Assembly (NCBI RefSeq): GCF_007830255.1
Contig: NZ_VLKG01000003.1
Coordinates: 62,001 to 126,000 of the forward strand
Reading direction: 5' to 3'
Origin: Azomonas agilis
Lineage (GTDB): Bacteria; Pseudomonadota; Gammaproteobacteria; Pseudomonadales; Pseudomonadaceae
Length of the DNA: 64,000 nucleotides
Positions within the stretch are counted from its first letter, which is position 1; every line of letters begins with the position of its first letter. This document shows positions 45,982 to 56,055 of the stretch, in pieces. The notes beneath the pieces are model-generated. The model ran no database searches. It had not been told where the DNA came from and was given only the letters and a program-made list of their open reading frames with translations. The translations under genes and the position numbers were made by a program.

Positions 45982-47295
45982 TTAAGCAGCATCCTTAGGC
46001 AGTAGCAGGCCCAAAGGTAGACAAACCCTAGCCTCTAAGCCACCTTCAGGGCGGTTGCGCAGTTCGATGCTGCCGCCGTGCTGTGCGGCAATACGTTTCA
46101 CTATCGCCAGTCCCAGACCTGTTCCCTGTCCGCCTCGTGCCCGATCTCCACGAATAAAGGGATTAAACAGGGTATGAATTTCCTGTGGATCAATACCGTT
46201 ACCACGATCCAGCACGCTCAACACTACATAGGGCGAGCCGCGCTCCGAGTGTACTTGCGCGGAAACCTCCACTTTGCCACCGCCGTAACGCAGGGCATTT
46301 TCGATCAGGTTCACCAACAGACGCTTAATGGATACCCGCCGCAACAGTAGAGGGGGAATCTCTTCCAAAGCCAGATTAATCTGGATCTGATGCTGGTTAT
46401 AGGGGGCGACCACTTCCTTGATCAAGTCCTCAAGCTGAAGGGTTTCTACCGGCTCATCCCGACCGTCGCGGACAAAGGCGAGGAACTGATCCAAGATGGC
46501 GTTCATATCCTCCACATCACGGATCATGTCTTCGGTCAGCTCGGCATCGCTGTTCATCAGCTCAAGGGAGAGGCGCAGGCGAGTCAGGGGAGTACGCAAG
46601 TCATGGGAAACTCCGGCCAGCATCAGCTCACGCTCACGACCGGCTTGCTCCACGTTTTCAGCCATTTGGTTGAAGGTGCGGTACACCTCGGTCATTTCGC
46701 TGGGCGTTTCACTGATGGGGACGCGGGCACTGCGCCCTTGGCCAATTTGACGCGCTGCCGCTACCAGATGGCGTAGGGGCTGATTGAGTTGGGAGACGAA
46801 GATCCAAGCCGCTGCGGTAGAGAGTAAGCCAATACCTAAAAACCAGCTCAGGACGCTCCAAATCCGCTGCCCGCGTAAGGGGAAAGGATACAGTGGAATT
46901 TCGACCCAATCTTCACTAAAGCGCGGCGATTTAACCCACAAAGCAGGCGTTGGCTGGGTACGCACGCGCACTTCGGTATCTAAACCCAACTCATAGCGTA
47001 ATTGACGTGAAAATATGCCTGAGTAAGGCCAGTGGTATTCACCAGTGGGTACCGCTTCCTCGGAAAGGGTACGCATTCCAGAAGCTTCCGCAATCTTCTG
47101 GCGCTTATCCTCATCCACCGCCCAGTAAGAGCGCAAAGCTAAGGCAGTACCGTGGCTGTATTGGCGATCAACCAATACATCCTCGTGCATTAACAGATAG
47201 ACAAGGGTCAGCACTTCAGAAAACAACACCACTGCCAGCACCAACCACAGGGTGCGGGCAAAGAAGCTGTGGGGAAGCCAACGGGGTGGAGTCAT
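45982..47295 (-). CDS. envZ: Osmosensor histidine kinase EnvZ
   Basis: A 437-residue two-component kinase. One N-terminal helix (about 15-35), a periplasmic stretch (about 40-145), a second helix (about 147-168), HAMP (about 170-222), then HisKA with LAGVSHDLRTPLTRLRLS (phospho-His H231) and a HATPase domain (NLIENALRYGGG, DRGNGIDPQ, GTGLGLAIVKRI). Partner ompR lies 4 nt upstream and controls its transcription with it. Confidence 0.93.
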   Translation of the reverse strand: MTPPRWLPHSFFARTLWLVLAVVLFSEVLTLVYLLMHEDVLVDRQYSHGTALALRSYWAVDEDKRQKIAEASGMRTLSEEAVPTGEYHWPYSGIFSRQLRYELGLDTEVRVRTQPTPALWVKSPRFSEDWVEIPLYPFPLRGQRIWSVLSWFLGIGLLSTAAAWIFVSQLNQPLRHLVAAARQIGQGRSARVPISETPSEMTEVYRTFNQMAENVEQAGRERELMLAGVSHDLRTPLTRLRLSLELMNSDAELTEDMIRDVEDMNAILDQFLAFVRDGRDEPVETLQLEDLIKEVVAPYNQHQIQINLALEEIPPLLLRRVSIKRLLVNLIENALRYGGGKVEVSAQVHSERGSPYVVLSVLDRGNGIDPQEIHTLFNPFIRGDRARGGQGTGLGLAIVKRIAAQHGGSIELRNRPEGGLEARVCLPLGLLLPKDAA

Positions 47296-47299
47296 CAGT

Positions 47300-48034
47300 T
47301 TATTTACTTAACCCATCGGGTACAAACACATAGCCCACGCCCCAGACGGTTTGAATGTAGCGCGGCTTGGAAGGGTCAGGCTCAATCAAACGCCGCAGAC
47401 GAGAAATCTGTACGTCAATGGAGCGCTCTAAAGCATCCCACTCACGTCCACGAGCCAGATTCATCAGCTTATCGCGGGTCAGTGGTTCACGGGCATGTTG
47501 CACTAAGGCGCGTAACACGGCGAACTCTCCGGTGGTCAGCATATGTACCTGATCGTCTTTTTTGAGTTCACGGGTGGCTAGGGACAGTTGGTAGCCACCG
47601 AATTCAACCACTTCATCCTCTGAGGTTGGGGCTCCAGGCACGACCGGAGCTTGGCGGCGCAAAACGGCACGGATACGGGCCAGCAACTCACGGGGGTTAA
47701 AGGGTTTGGCCAGATAATCATCCGCGCCCTGCTCCAAGCCGTGAATCCGGCTGCCTTCGTCGCCTTTGGCGGTCAGCATAATGATAGGGATTTGATTGTT
47801 GGCTTCCCGCAGACGGTGGCAAGCAGAGAGTCCATCCTCACCGGGTAACATTAAGTCCAGCACAATCAGGTTAAAGAGTTCACGGCTGAGCAGACGATCC
47901 ATCTGCTCGGCATCCTCTACTGCACGCACCCGATAGCCCTGCTCATTGAGAAAACGCTCAAGTAAGCGACGTAGGCGGGCATCATCATCAACAATTAGGA
48001 TTTTTTCGCCTTCGTTGGCCGCTAAAGTGCTCAT
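47300..48034 (-). CDS. ompR: Response regulator OmpR
   Basis: A 244-residue OmpR/PhoB regulator. The receiver phospho-acceptor is D60 in NLIVLDLMLPGEDG; acidic pocket KILIVDDDARLRRLL; KPFNPRELLARIRAVLRR. The DNA-binding winged helix covers about 145-240 (EFAVLRALVQHAREPLTRDKL, RSIDVQISRLRRLIEPDP, IQTVWGVGYVFVPDG). Precedes envZ by 4 nt; together they respond to osmotic and envelope signals. Confidence 0.94.
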   Translation of the reverse strand: MSTLAANEGEKILIVDDDARLRRLLERFLNEQGYRVRAVEDAEQMDRLLSRELFNLIVLDLMLPGEDGLSACHRLREANNQIPIIMLTAKGDEGSRIHGLEQGADDYLAKPFNPRELLARIRAVLRRQAPVVPGAPTSEDEVVEFGGYQLSLATRELKKDDQVHMLTTGEFAVLRALVQHAREPLTRDKLMNLARGREWDALERSIDVQISRLRRLIEPDPSKPRYIQTVWGVGYVFVPDGLSK

Positions 48035-48129
48035 GGTGTCTCCAAATCAGTACCATCACCCATTATGGCGTAGCCTGAATCTAACTAAAGCAGGGCATTG
48101 TTAGTATTTTTTTCACCCTTTGCCCTGAG

Positions 48130-48498
48130 CTATTTAATAAAGCGCCAGCAGAAGGGATAACGGTAGGCTTTTCCTTCATTGGCGCGCATACCTGCGATGA
48201 CGACCAGCACCAAGACTACCAAGCTGATTAATAGCATTAACGGAAAACCGATCAAAATCCAAGCCAGTACCCAACACAGCATCATGGCTAAACTGTAGGT
48301 AATCTGGAAATTCAGGGATTCTTTACCGTGGTAGTCAATAAAGGATGAATCTTCGCGTTTAAATTGCCACAGCAGTAAGGGGCCGATGACGTTACCCACC
48401 ATAGGCACCAGCAAACCAAAGAAGGCTGAATAATGGCACAACATGGCCCATTGGCGTTCGTCACGACTGGGCCCGTAGGCCGGAGTTGGCTCCATCAT
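48130..48498 (-). CDS. DUF4870 small membrane protein
   Basis: A 122-residue protein with about three membrane helices. The signature RQWAMLCHYSAFFGLLVP, ... GPLLLWQFKREDSSFIDYHGKESLNFQIT is typical of DUF4870. Family function unknown; often membrane stress related. It is 96 nt upstream of ompR on the same strand, and 58 nt downstream of rsmE's own transcription direction; no functional link is implied. Confidence 0.85.
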   Translation of the reverse strand: MMEPTPAYGPSRDERQWAMLCHYSAFFGLLVPMVGNVIGPLLLWQFKREDSSFIDYHGKESLNFQITYSLAMMLCWVLAWILIGFPLMLLISLVVLVLVVIAGMRANEGKAYRYPFCWRFIK

Positions 48499-48556
48499 GG
48501 ATCAAAAGCCTCTTAATGAGAGCGGAAGATTAAGGCTGATTATCGGGGGCAGCCCT

Positions 48557-49276
48557 TCAGATATCCCCCCAACGCTGTTGAGCGAGGGTTAACGCCACAA
48601 CGGGGGCGGTTTCGGTACGCAAAATCCTAGGCCCAAGGCGTATGCCCTGAAACCCCTGTACGGTGGCGGCTTGCATATCGGTATCGGATAACCCACCTTC
48701 GGGGCCAATCAGCATAGCCAGACGTTTTGGCACTTGCTCAGAGGTTAAAGCACTGGCTACTGGATGCAGTACCCATTTCAAGTCGGCCTGCACCTGAGCT
48801 AGCCAATCCTCTAACAGCATCGGTGGATGAATTTTGGGTAATACTGAGCGCCCACACTGTTCACAGGCACTGATGACGATTTGTCGCCAATGGGCAAGGC
48901 GTTTATCGGCCCGCTCATCCTTTAAACGCACTTCGCAACGCTCGGTGACCAGCGGAGTAATTTCGGTTACCCCCAGCTCAGTGGCTTTTTGGATCGCCCA
49001 ATCCATACGTTCGCCTCGGGACAATCCTTGGCCTAAATGCACGGCGAGCGGGGATTCCGGCATACCCTCTAAACGCTCATCCAGACAGACTTCAAGGGCC
49101 TTTTTATCTAGGTGCGTTAAACGGCCTCGGTATTCCTGACCGCTACCGTCAAACAACTGCACCCAATCCCCCACACCCAGACGCAGAACACGCGCCATGT
49201 AATGTGCTTGAGCCTCAGGCAAGCGGTGTTGACCTAGGCTTAGGGGGAAATCAACAAAAAAGCGGCTCAAACGCAT
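48557..49276 (-). CDS. rsmE: 16S rRNA (uracil-1498-N3)-methyltransferase RsmE
   Basis: A 239-residue SPOUT enzyme methylating U1498 of 16S rRNA. Features: N-terminal PUA-like domain (RLPEAQAHYMARVLRLGVGD), LGQGLSRGERMDWAIQKATELGV, EITPLVTERCEVRLK, and the knot GPEGGLSDTDMQAATVQGF with LGPRILRTETAPVVALTLAQ. Length and motifs are normal. Confidence 0.95.
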   Translation of the reverse strand: MRLSRFFVDFPLSLGQHRLPEAQAHYMARVLRLGVGDWVQLFDGSGQEYRGRLTHLDKKALEVCLDERLEGMPESPLAVHLGQGLSRGERMDWAIQKATELGVTEITPLVTERCEVRLKDERADKRLAHWRQIVISACEQCGRSVLPKIHPPMLLEDWLAQVQADLKWVLHPVASALTSEQVPKRLAMLIGPEGGLSDTDMQAATVQGFQGIRLGPRILRTETAPVVALTLAQQRWGDI

Positions 49277-49330
49277 TGCTTAAAACATCCTAAGAATACG
49301 AGGCCACCCTGGAGAAGATGGCCTTTGAGT

Positions 49331-50650
49331 TTATTTAGCGCGAGTAAAGTTCAAACCTTTCAGCAGGTTTAGGGCTTGACTGAGCTGATAGTCATCATCT
49401 TGCAAGCGTTTTGCTTTGGCGCTGTCTGCTGAGCTACGGCGATCTGGGCCACCATTGCCATTACCCAAATGCCCTGCTAAATCGGCCTCTTTAACACCAT
49501 CGGTGCTGTTATCGCGGGTTAGCTTGGCTTTAGCAACCTCAATATCCGGCACAATCCCCTGCGCCTGAATCGAACGCCCGTTGGGGGTGAAGTACAGCGC
49601 GGTGGTCAGCTTCAAAGCCCGATCATTATTCAGTGGCAATACGGTTTGTACTGAGCCTTTACCGAAGCTTTCGGTGCCCATAACCAGAGCGCGCTTGTGG
49701 TCTTGCAGGGCTCCGGCCACGATTTCAGCCGCAGAGGCGCTGCCACCGTTAATCAACACTACTAGGGGAACTTGTTCGCTGACATCAGCACTGTCGGCGG
49801 AGAAGCGCAGCTCGGAGTTTGGAATACGCCCTTTGGTGTACACAATCAAACCACTGGTTAAGAAGTGGTCAGCAACTTCAACCGCTGCTTGTAACACCCC
49901 GCCGGGGTTATTGCGCAGATCCAAAACCAAACCGTCTAGTTTTTTATTGCGGTTGTCTTTCTTCAAGCGGGTGATGGCCTTAGCGACTTCCTCACCCGTA
50001 TTAACTTGGAATTGAGTAATACGCAGATAGCCGTAACCGGACTCCAGTAACTCAGCTTTAACACTCTTGACCTTGATCACAGCGCGTGTGAGTTTGACAT
50101 CAAAGGGTTGTCCGCCTTCACGCACGAGGGTGAGGACAATTTTGCTGCCCGCCTTGCCGCGCATTTTTTCCACCGCTTCCATCAGCGAGATGCCTTTGGT
50201 GGACTGGCCATCAATACGGATGATCAGATCACCGCTCTCGATTCCCGCTTGGGAGGCGGGTGTATCGTCAATGGGGGATACGACTTTGATAAAGCCATCC
50301 TCAGTGCCGACCTCAATCCCCAAACCACCAAACTCGCCGCTGGTAGACTCTTGCAGATCGTTAAAGGCTTCAGGCTCTAAATAAGCTGAGTGGGGATCTA
50401 GGTTGCTCAACATGCCCTTAATGGCATTTTCCAATAAGGTTTTGTCGTCGATAGGTTCCACGTAGGCCGTTTTAATGCGATCCATCACCTCAACAAAGGT
50501 GCGCAGCTCATCCAGAGGCAGCAAGGCTTTTGGGCTGTCCGTAACAGGAGAGGCTTTGGGAGGCTGCTGAGCCCAAAGAGAGCCGCCCGACACCAACAAC
50601 AAAGCCAGCGCAAGGGCAGAGGGACGGACGAAAGGACACCGATGCTTCAT
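49331..50650 (-). CDS. ctpA: Carboxy-terminal processing protease (S41A)
   Basis: A 439-residue periplasmic protease with a signal peptide (about 5-28, ALALALLLVSGGSLWAQ). A PDZ domain covers about 95-175 (GLGIEVGTEDGFIKVVSPID). The protease core contains LVLDLRNNPGGVLQAAVEVA and the Ser/Lys dyad MGTESFGKGSVQTVLPL, followed by YFTPNGRSIQAQGIVPDI. CtpA types process cell-wall hydrolases or lipoproteins. It lies directly after the broken envC on the same strand (27 nt), and the ATG at 50650 follows GGAG. Confidence 0.94.
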   Translation of the reverse strand: MKHRCPFVRPSALALALLLVSGGSLWAQQPPKASPVTDSPKALLPLDELRTFVEVMDRIKTAYVEPIDDKTLLENAIKGMLSNLDPHSAYLEPEAFNDLQESTSGEFGGLGIEVGTEDGFIKVVSPIDDTPASQAGIESGDLIIRIDGQSTKGISLMEAVEKMRGKAGSKIVLTLVREGGQPFDVKLTRAVIKVKSVKAELLESGYGYLRITQFQVNTGEEVAKAITRLKKDNRNKKLDGLVLDLRNNPGGVLQAAVEVADHFLTSGLIVYTKGRIPNSELRFSADSADVSEQVPLVVLINGGSASAAEIVAGALQDHKRALVMGTESFGKGSVQTVLPLNNDRALKLTTALYFTPNGRSIQAQGIVPDIEVAKAKLTRDNSTDGVKEADLAGHLGNGNGGPDRRSSADSAKAKRLQDDDYQLSQALNLLKGLNFTRAK

Positions 50651-50677
50651 GTCAGACTCCAACTAAAAAGGGGTGCG

Positions 50678-51959
50678 CTATCCTTGAGCATGACACCATT
50701 GCGCCGGATCGCTCGGGCGACCTTGGTGACGGATGGCGAAATACAAGGCCGCCTGTTCTTGACCACCGCTATTGCCAACCGTTGCAATGGGATCGCCCAC
50801 GCGAACCACATCACCTGCTGTACGCAACAGCGTCTGGTTATGGCCATACAGGCTCAAATAACCGTTACCATGATCCACAATGACCAACAGTCCTGCTCCA
50901 CGCAACCAGTCGGCAAACACGACCCGCCCTGCGTGAATGGCCTTTACGGGGGTTCCCACAGAGGCCTGAATTAAAACACCGTCCCACGTCATACGCGCAT
51001 CGCCGCCCCGTTGCTCCCCGTAACGCGCTAGCAGAGCGCCATTAATTGGCCAAGGCAGTCGTCCTCTTTGGGCAGCAAAGCTACTGGAGGTGGATGCAGA
51101 GGCTACAGCAGTGGTTGGGCGGGGTTCCGCAGGCTCAGTCTCACTGGCCGCTTGGCGCTGTTGCGCTTTGGCTGCCGCTGCAGCCTGTTGTTGAGCCCGT
51201 GCTTGCTCTTGTGCTTTGCGACGGGCCTCTTCAGCAATCCGCGCCTGTTGAGCCAGTACTTCTTCGACACGCTTTAAATTTTGCTCCAGTTGCTGGTGCT
51301 CTTTGCGGCGCGCCTGAATTTTCTGAGTTTGGGTTTTGTATTCCCGATTTAAAGTGGCTAAGGTCGCACGGCGCGTTTCTCTTAGCTGTACTAATTCGCT
51401 TTGTTGTTGCTTTAAACGCTCTTGGCGAGCGCTCAGTTGTTCCTGCTGCTGTGACACTTCGCGTTCAACAGTGCTTAGCTGGCTTAAAGTCTGGTTGAAC
51501 GCCGCTATCTGCTGTAATCGAGCTTGGCTGAGGTATTCGTAGTAGGTCAAATCGGCTAAAGCGTTCCGGCTGCTGCTGGTTGAGCAACAGCTTTAAATAT
51601 TCTTGGCGGCCATTTTGGTAAGTCACCCGCGCTTGACTGGCCACTAAGTGTTGCTGCTCCAGACGAGCGGCTCCTAGATCCGATTTTTTCTTATCTAACT
51701 CTTGCAGATTGGATTCATTCTTGTCGATTTCTTGGCGCAGGGACTCAGCTTGCTTTTCAATACGTCCTATTTCTACTTCAGTATCCCGTAATCTTTTTTG
51801 CGCGCTGTCTTGCTCCTGCTCAAGCTTTTGTTGCAGCTTTTGTAACTCAACAATATCGCGTAGCGTATCTTCAATCTGCTGCCGAATCACAGCGGGCTCT
51901 TCTGCTAGCGCAGTGCTGGATAAAAACAGCAGGAACAATGTAAGGAAAATACGGGGCAT
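50678..51959 (-). pseudogene. envC: Murein hydrolase activator EnvC, split by a +1 frameshift
   Basis: EnvC is a periplasmic coiled-coil protein recruited by FtsEX that activates amidases AmiA/AmiB at the septum. Reading from the ATG at 51959: a signal peptide (MPRIFLTLFLLFLSSTALA, cut before EEP) and coiled coil up to YLKLLLNQQQPERFSR; then the frame shifts and continues in another as LTYYEYLSQARLQQIAAFN to a complete LytM-like domain ending at 50678. Dropping one A of the AAA at 51549-51551 (T on the coding strand) restores a single normal EnvC (SRLTYYEYLSQAR). The LytM domain lacks the HxxxD zinc ligands (TWDGVLI), as usual for EnvC. Either a real pseudogene, a sequencing error or a shifty site. 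Confidence 0.85.
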
Positions 51960-52211
51960 GGAATTGAAGCACCGAGGTCGAGACCGCTGTAGTATGCCTA
52001 AAAAAACCGGCATAAGCCGCAGACAGGGCATGAAAAAAAGCCGTACCCCTTGCTTAACTAAGGGTAAGCATCAAAAAATGTTTCATAGCGTGACAGACTG
52101 CTTGGCTAAGACTAGCCTAAATATTGATATATCCCCCTTGAGTTGGCCTGCAATAAGGCCGATACCTCCAATCGGACTACTGCCTATGGGTGAATCGACC
52201 TATACTGCGAA

Positions 52212-52937
52212 ATGCTCAGGACGAGTCATATAGCGATGATCCCTCGTCTGTTGCGTCATTTGCTGCAAATACTGGCTTTTCTCATCCTGTTCTCAATCCT
52301 AATCGTATGGATTGGGCGCTGGGTTAATCCTACGAGTACGGCTTTAATGTTTGAACGGCGCGTACAGGCTTGGTGGGCTCAAGAGCCCTTGGACATCAAA
52401 CACCAGTGGCAAGATTGGGATCAACTGTCAGAGGCTTTAAAGGTCGCGGTGCTGGCAGCGGAAGATCAAAAATTCATTGAGCACCGCGGCTTTGATCTGG
52501 AGGCCATTCAAGCAGCACTGGTGCATAACCGACAGGGGAAAAGCGTGCGCGGGGCCAGTACTCTGACTCAGCAACTGGCCAAAAACCTATTTTTATGGTC
52601 TGACCGAAGTTGGCTGCGCAAAGGCATAGAGGCTTGGTTTACCTTTTTGCTTGAGCATTTTTGGTCAAAACAGCGCATCCTTGAGGTGTATTTAAACAGC
52701 GTGGAATGGGGCAAAGGGATTTTTGGAGCTGAAGCAGCGGCTCAATATTACTTTGGTGTTTCCGCGCAGGCGCTCAATGCACAGCAAGCCAGCCTGTTGG
52801 CGGCTATTTTACCTAACCCGCGATATTGGAGTGCTAGCCAGCCCAGTGCCTATGTAACGCGTAAGTCAGCTTGGATTCGCCAACAGGTGCATCAGCTAGG
52901 AGGCAATCAACACCTTAAGCCCTTGAACTCTGATTGA
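52212..52937 (+). CDS. mtgA: Monofunctional biosynthetic peptidoglycan transglycosylase
   Basis: MtgA polymerises glycan strands from lipid II. The 241-residue protein has one N-terminal helix (about 14-34) and a GT51 domain: catalytic Glu E84 in AAEDQKFIEHRGFD, VRGASTLTQQLAKNLFLW, second Glu in RILEVYLNSVEWGKGIFGAEAAAQYYFG. The start at 52212 is uncertain; an ATG at 52236 removes eight residues before the helix and also lacks a strong ribosome site. Divergent from envC. Confidence 0.9.
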   Translation: MLRTSHIAMIPRLLRHLLQILAFLILFSILIVWIGRWVNPTSTALMFERRVQAWWAQEPLDIKHQWQDWDQLSEALKVAVLAAEDQKFIEHRGFDLEAIQAALVHNRQGKSVRGASTLTQQLAKNLFLWSDRSWLRKGIEAWFTFLLEHFWSKQRILEVYLNSVEWGKGIFGAEAAAQYYFGVSAQALNAQQASLLAAILPNPRYWSASQPSAYVTRKSAWIRQQVHQLGGNQHLKPLNSD

Positions 52938-53055
52938 GCTATACCAAGCACAGACTAAACTAAGAGTGTATCTCCGTTTTAAAGGTAGTCAGACTAGAGC
53001 CTGTCTCCCAAAGAGTTTTTAGTATACTTTGAATTAAACAGTGGCTTTTTGATAT

Positions 53056-54993
53056 ATGGCACTTTCCAGCACCGCGACGACTTGGATGCAAAAAATGCAT
53101 CGGAAACTGCTTCGAATGTGTCTCACCTACACAGTACTAGCCTTTGGCTGGGTGGTTTCTTCGAGCTATTTGCTGGAGTTAATTTTTGCGCAACCAGTTT
53201 GGGTTATTCAAATAATTCAAGGGTTTACCCTCGTAATCTTTACGGCTGTGCTGGTGTATTGGTTGGGTCGTCGCTATTTAGACTTGATGGACATGCAGCG
53301 CGAAGTACGCCGCTCCCAAGAGGTGTATTTGCGTGATGCGGCGGCTGTTTTTGAGTCTACCCAAGAAGGCGTTGTAGTTACGGATGCTCACCAATGCATT
53401 ATTCATATCAATAAAGCTTTATGCCAAATCACAGGTTACGAAAAATCCGAAGTCTTGGGTAAAACGCCTAAGTTATTTTCGTCTGGTCTGCACGACAAAG
53501 CTTTCTATCAAAAAATGTGGCACGCCCTGAATCAAGAAGGTTTTTGGAGCGGAGAGATTTGGAACCGCCGTAAAAGTGGAGAAGTGTATCCCGAGTGGCA
53601 AAACATTCGGGTGGTACATGATGATTTGGGTCAAGTGCTGCATTATGTTGCGGTATTTTCCGACCTCAGCTCCATTAAGCGCTCTCAGCAAGAACTGGCC
53701 TATTTGGCTCACTACGATCAGTTAGTCGAGCTCCCGAACCGGCTACTGTTTATAGAGTTGTTGAGTAAAGAACTGGAAGGCTCCAGCACTGGGGCGTTAC
53801 TGCTGATAGACCTAGATCGTTTTAAAGATGTTAACGAAAGCCTAGGGCACAGCTTTGGAGATGCGCTCCTACAGCATGTGGGCAACCGACTAAGACAGTA
53901 CCAGCAAAATGGCATGGTGCTGGCGCGCTTAGGCGGCGATGAATTCGCCTTACTCTGTGGCAACACGCACACCGAACGGGCAGCAACCTTGGCTACACAA
54001 CTGCTTGAGGTGTTGGGCCAGCCCTTTTATGTGCAAGAGCATGAGCTGTGCGTCAGTGCCAGTATTGGTATTGTGATGTATCCCAATGATGCCCAAGGAG
54101 TAGAGCAGTTATTGGGCAATGCCGACTCTGCACTCTTTAAAGCAAAAGCCTGTGGGCGCTCGACCTATGCGTTTTACAGCCAAGAAATGACCACGCAAGC
54201 CTTGCAACGCGTGGAGCTTGCTCCGGCACTGCGTCAGGCTTTAGAGCAGCATCAATTAATAGCCTATTATCAACCTCTGCATCTTCTTCCCAAGGGAGAG
54301 ATCATTGGATTTGAAGCCCTGGTGCGTTGGCGCCATCCGGAACGCGGCTTGATTTCCCCTGCCTTATTCATCCCCGTAGCCGAAGAAAACGATCTCATTG
54401 GAGCTATTGACTACTGGATGTTAGAACAGGCTTGTCAGCAAATGCGCCAATGGTTAGATCAAGGTCGAAACGTGGAGTTTATTGGGGTAAATATTTCCAG
54501 TCGCCTGTTTCATCGCGGTGAATTAGATCAACGCATTGCTGATCTGTTAGCGACTACGGGCCTTGAGCCACAGCATTTGGCGTTAGAAATTACAGAAAGC
54601 GCCGTAATGCAAGATGCTGATGCAGCTATGGTGCTACTAGAGCGCCTACGCAATCTTGGTGTCCGTTTAGCCATTGATGACTTTGGGACGGGCTATTCCT
54701 CCTTGCAGCGCCTCAAGCATATGAAGGTACACAAACTTAAAATCGACCAGGGCTTTATCGCTGGCCTTCCCCAAGATGCTGAAGATGCGGCTATTACCCG
54801 CTCAGTGATTGGGCTAGCCCATAACCTAGGGTTACAGGTAGTGGCAGAGGGCGTAGAAAATGCACAGCAAACCGCCTTTTTGCTCAATAACGGTTGCGAT
54901 TTAGTGCAAGGATATGGTTTTGGTCGTCCCGTTCCAGCCGCTGAGGTAGATTGGGATCCGATCAGTGTTAGCCGTATGTTACAGGCTAAGTAA
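53056..54993 (+). CDS. Membrane PAS-GGDEF-EAL cyclic-di-GMP protein
   Basis: A 645-residue c-di-GMP protein. Two N-terminal helices (about 21-45 and 48-70), a PAS domain (about 92-215, [17 protein letters not shown]), GGDEF domain (about 216-380) with intact [12 protein letters not shown] (293-297) and [17 protein letters not shown], and EAL domain (about 390-635) with [11 protein letters not shown] (420-422), [26 protein letters not shown] and AEGVENAQQ. Both active sites look usable, but the RxxD inhibitory site five residues before GGDEF is absent. Net activity cannot be predicted. Confidence 0.95.
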   Translation: MALSSTATTWMQKMHRKLLRMCLTYTVLAFGWVVSSSYLLELIFAQPVWVIQIIQGFTLVIFTAVLVYWLGRRYLDLMDMQREVRRSQEVYLRDAAAVFESTQEGVVVTDAHQCIIHINKALCQITGYEKSEVLGKTPKLFSSGLHDKAFYQKMWHALNQEGFWSGEIWNRRKSGEVYPEWQNIRVVHDDLGQVLHYVAVFSDLSSIKRSQQELAYLAHYDQLVELPNRLLFIELLSKELEGSSTGALLLIDLDRFKDVNESLGHSFGDALLQHVGNRLRQYQQNGMVLARLGGDEFALLCGNTHTERAATLATQLLEVLGQPFYVQEHELCVSASIGIVMYPNDAQGVEQLLGNADSALFKAKACGRSTYAFYSQEMTTQALQRVELAPALRQALEQHQLIAYYQPLHLLPKGEIIGFEALVRWRHPERGLISPALFIPVAEENDLIGAIDYWMLEQACQQMRQWLDQGRNVEFIGVNISSRLFHRGELDQRIADLLATTGLEPQHLALEITESAVMQDADAAMVLLERLRNLGVRLAIDDFGTGYSSLQRLKHMKVHKLKIDQGFIAGLPQDAEDAAITRSVIGLAHNLGLQVVAEGVENAQQTAFLLNNGCDLVQGYGFGRPVPAAEVDWDPISVSRMLQAK

Positions 54994-54994
54994 A

Positions 54995-55028
54995 TAGGCC
55001 AGCGTCGTCGTTGCGATGTACTGGCCTA
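54995..55028. terminator. Hairpin between the GGDEF-EAL gene and rpoH
   Basis: TAGGCCAG pairs perfectly with CTGGCCTA around an 18-nt loop in the 81-nt gap between convergent genes. No T-run adjoins; function as transcription end is inferred. Confidence 0.45.
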
Positions 55029-55074
55029 CTGATTACTTAGGGGTTAAGAGGGGCTGGGCTGTACAGGCTTTAAT

Positions 55075-55932
55075 TTAAGCGGCTAGTAGCGATCCTTTTA
55101 ACTTGTTCAGTGCATTTTTTTCCAACTGGCGGATGCGTTCAGCAGAGACGTTATACTTTGCTGCTAATTCGTGCAGCGTTGCCTTATCGTCGGTTAGCCA
55201 GCGTTGTTGCAGGATGTCACGGCTACGCTCATCTAGCTGCTCTAAGGCTTCGTGCAGATTATGGCTAGAGTTATCCGTCCAGTCTTCAGCCTCTAATTGG
55301 CGGGCTGGATCATAACGGTAGTCTTCCAAATAGCTTGCAGGTGATTGATAGGCTGTATCATCGTCTGCATCGGCCGCCGGATCAAAGGCCATGTCTTGGC
55401 CAGTCAAGCGGCTTTCCATCTCGCGCACTTCTTTAGGGTCAACACCTAAGCTATCTGCTACTGCGTTAACTTCGTCGTTATTTAGCCAAGCCAAACGCTT
55501 TTTCTGGCTACGCAGATTAAAGAAGAGTTTGCGTTGAGCCTTGGTCGTAGCCACCTTAACGATGCGCCAGTTACGCAGGATAAACTCATGGATTTCAGCG
55601 CGAATCCAGTGCACAGCAAAGGAAACTAAGCGCACGCCCATTTCTGGATTGAAGCGCTTAACAGCCTTCATCAATCCCACGTTACCTTCTTGAATCAGGT
55701 CAGCTTGTGCCAGACCATAGCCTGAGTAACTGCGCGCAATATGCACCACAAAGCGCAGATGGGCCATTACTAACTCACGGGCTGCATCCAGATCCTGATG
55801 GTAGAACAGTTGTTCAGCCAGTGTGCGTTCCTGCTCGGCGGACAGCAGCGGCAGACTGTTCACGGTCTGCACATAAGCATCCAAGTTGGCACCTGGAGTC
55901 AGGGCCAGAACAGGTCGCAGAGAAGTTGCCAT
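55075..55932 (-). CDS. rpoH: RNA polymerase sigma-32 factor
   Basis: A 285-residue heat-shock sigma factor. Region 2 is readable: [44 protein letters not shown] with [41 protein letters not shown], including the RpoH box (QRKLFFNLR) that binds core enzyme. Region 4 ends with [24 protein letters not shown] promoter candidate is upstream (55973-56000). It follows ftsX 124 nt later in the same orientation, the Pseudomonas and E. coli order. Confidence 0.97.
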   Translation of the reverse strand: MATSLRPVLALTPGANLDAYVQTVNSLPLLSAEQERTLAEQLFYHQDLDAARELVMAHLRFVVHIARSYSGYGLAQADLIQEGNVGLMKAVKRFNPEMGVRLVSFAVHWIRAEIHEFILRNWRIVKVATTKAQRKLFFNLRSQKKRLAWLNNDEVNAVADSLGVDPKEVREMESRLTGQDMAFDPAADADDDTAYQSPASYLEDYRYDPARQLEAEDWTDNSSHNLHEALEQLDERSRDILQQRWLTDDKATLHELAAKYNVSAERIRQLEKNALNKLKGSLLAA

Positions 55933-55972
55933 ACAATTCCTCCCGCTACATGCAAGTTAACTTCTTTACACC

Positions 55973-56000
55973 AGTGTAGCACTCTGGTATGGGACTGCAA
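55973..56000 (-). promoter_or_regulatory. Candidate sigma-70 promoter of rpoH
   Basis: On the minus strand TTGCAG, 16-nt spacer, TACACT with TG one base before it (extended -10) lies about 40 nt before the ATG. The -35 half overlaps one arm of the inverted repeat CTGCAAG/CTTGCAG at 55995-56022, which might act as an operator or terminator of ftsX readthrough. Confidence 0.35.
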
Positions 56001-56055
56001 GTATCTGGAACTATTCTTGCAGAATTATTAACTTGTTGAATTTTAAGTACTTTTA

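Noticed and set aside
53049-53336. 95-codon frame overlapping the start of the GGDEF-EAL gene
   Set aside because: Overlaps a well-supported domain in another frame and shows no motif of its own.
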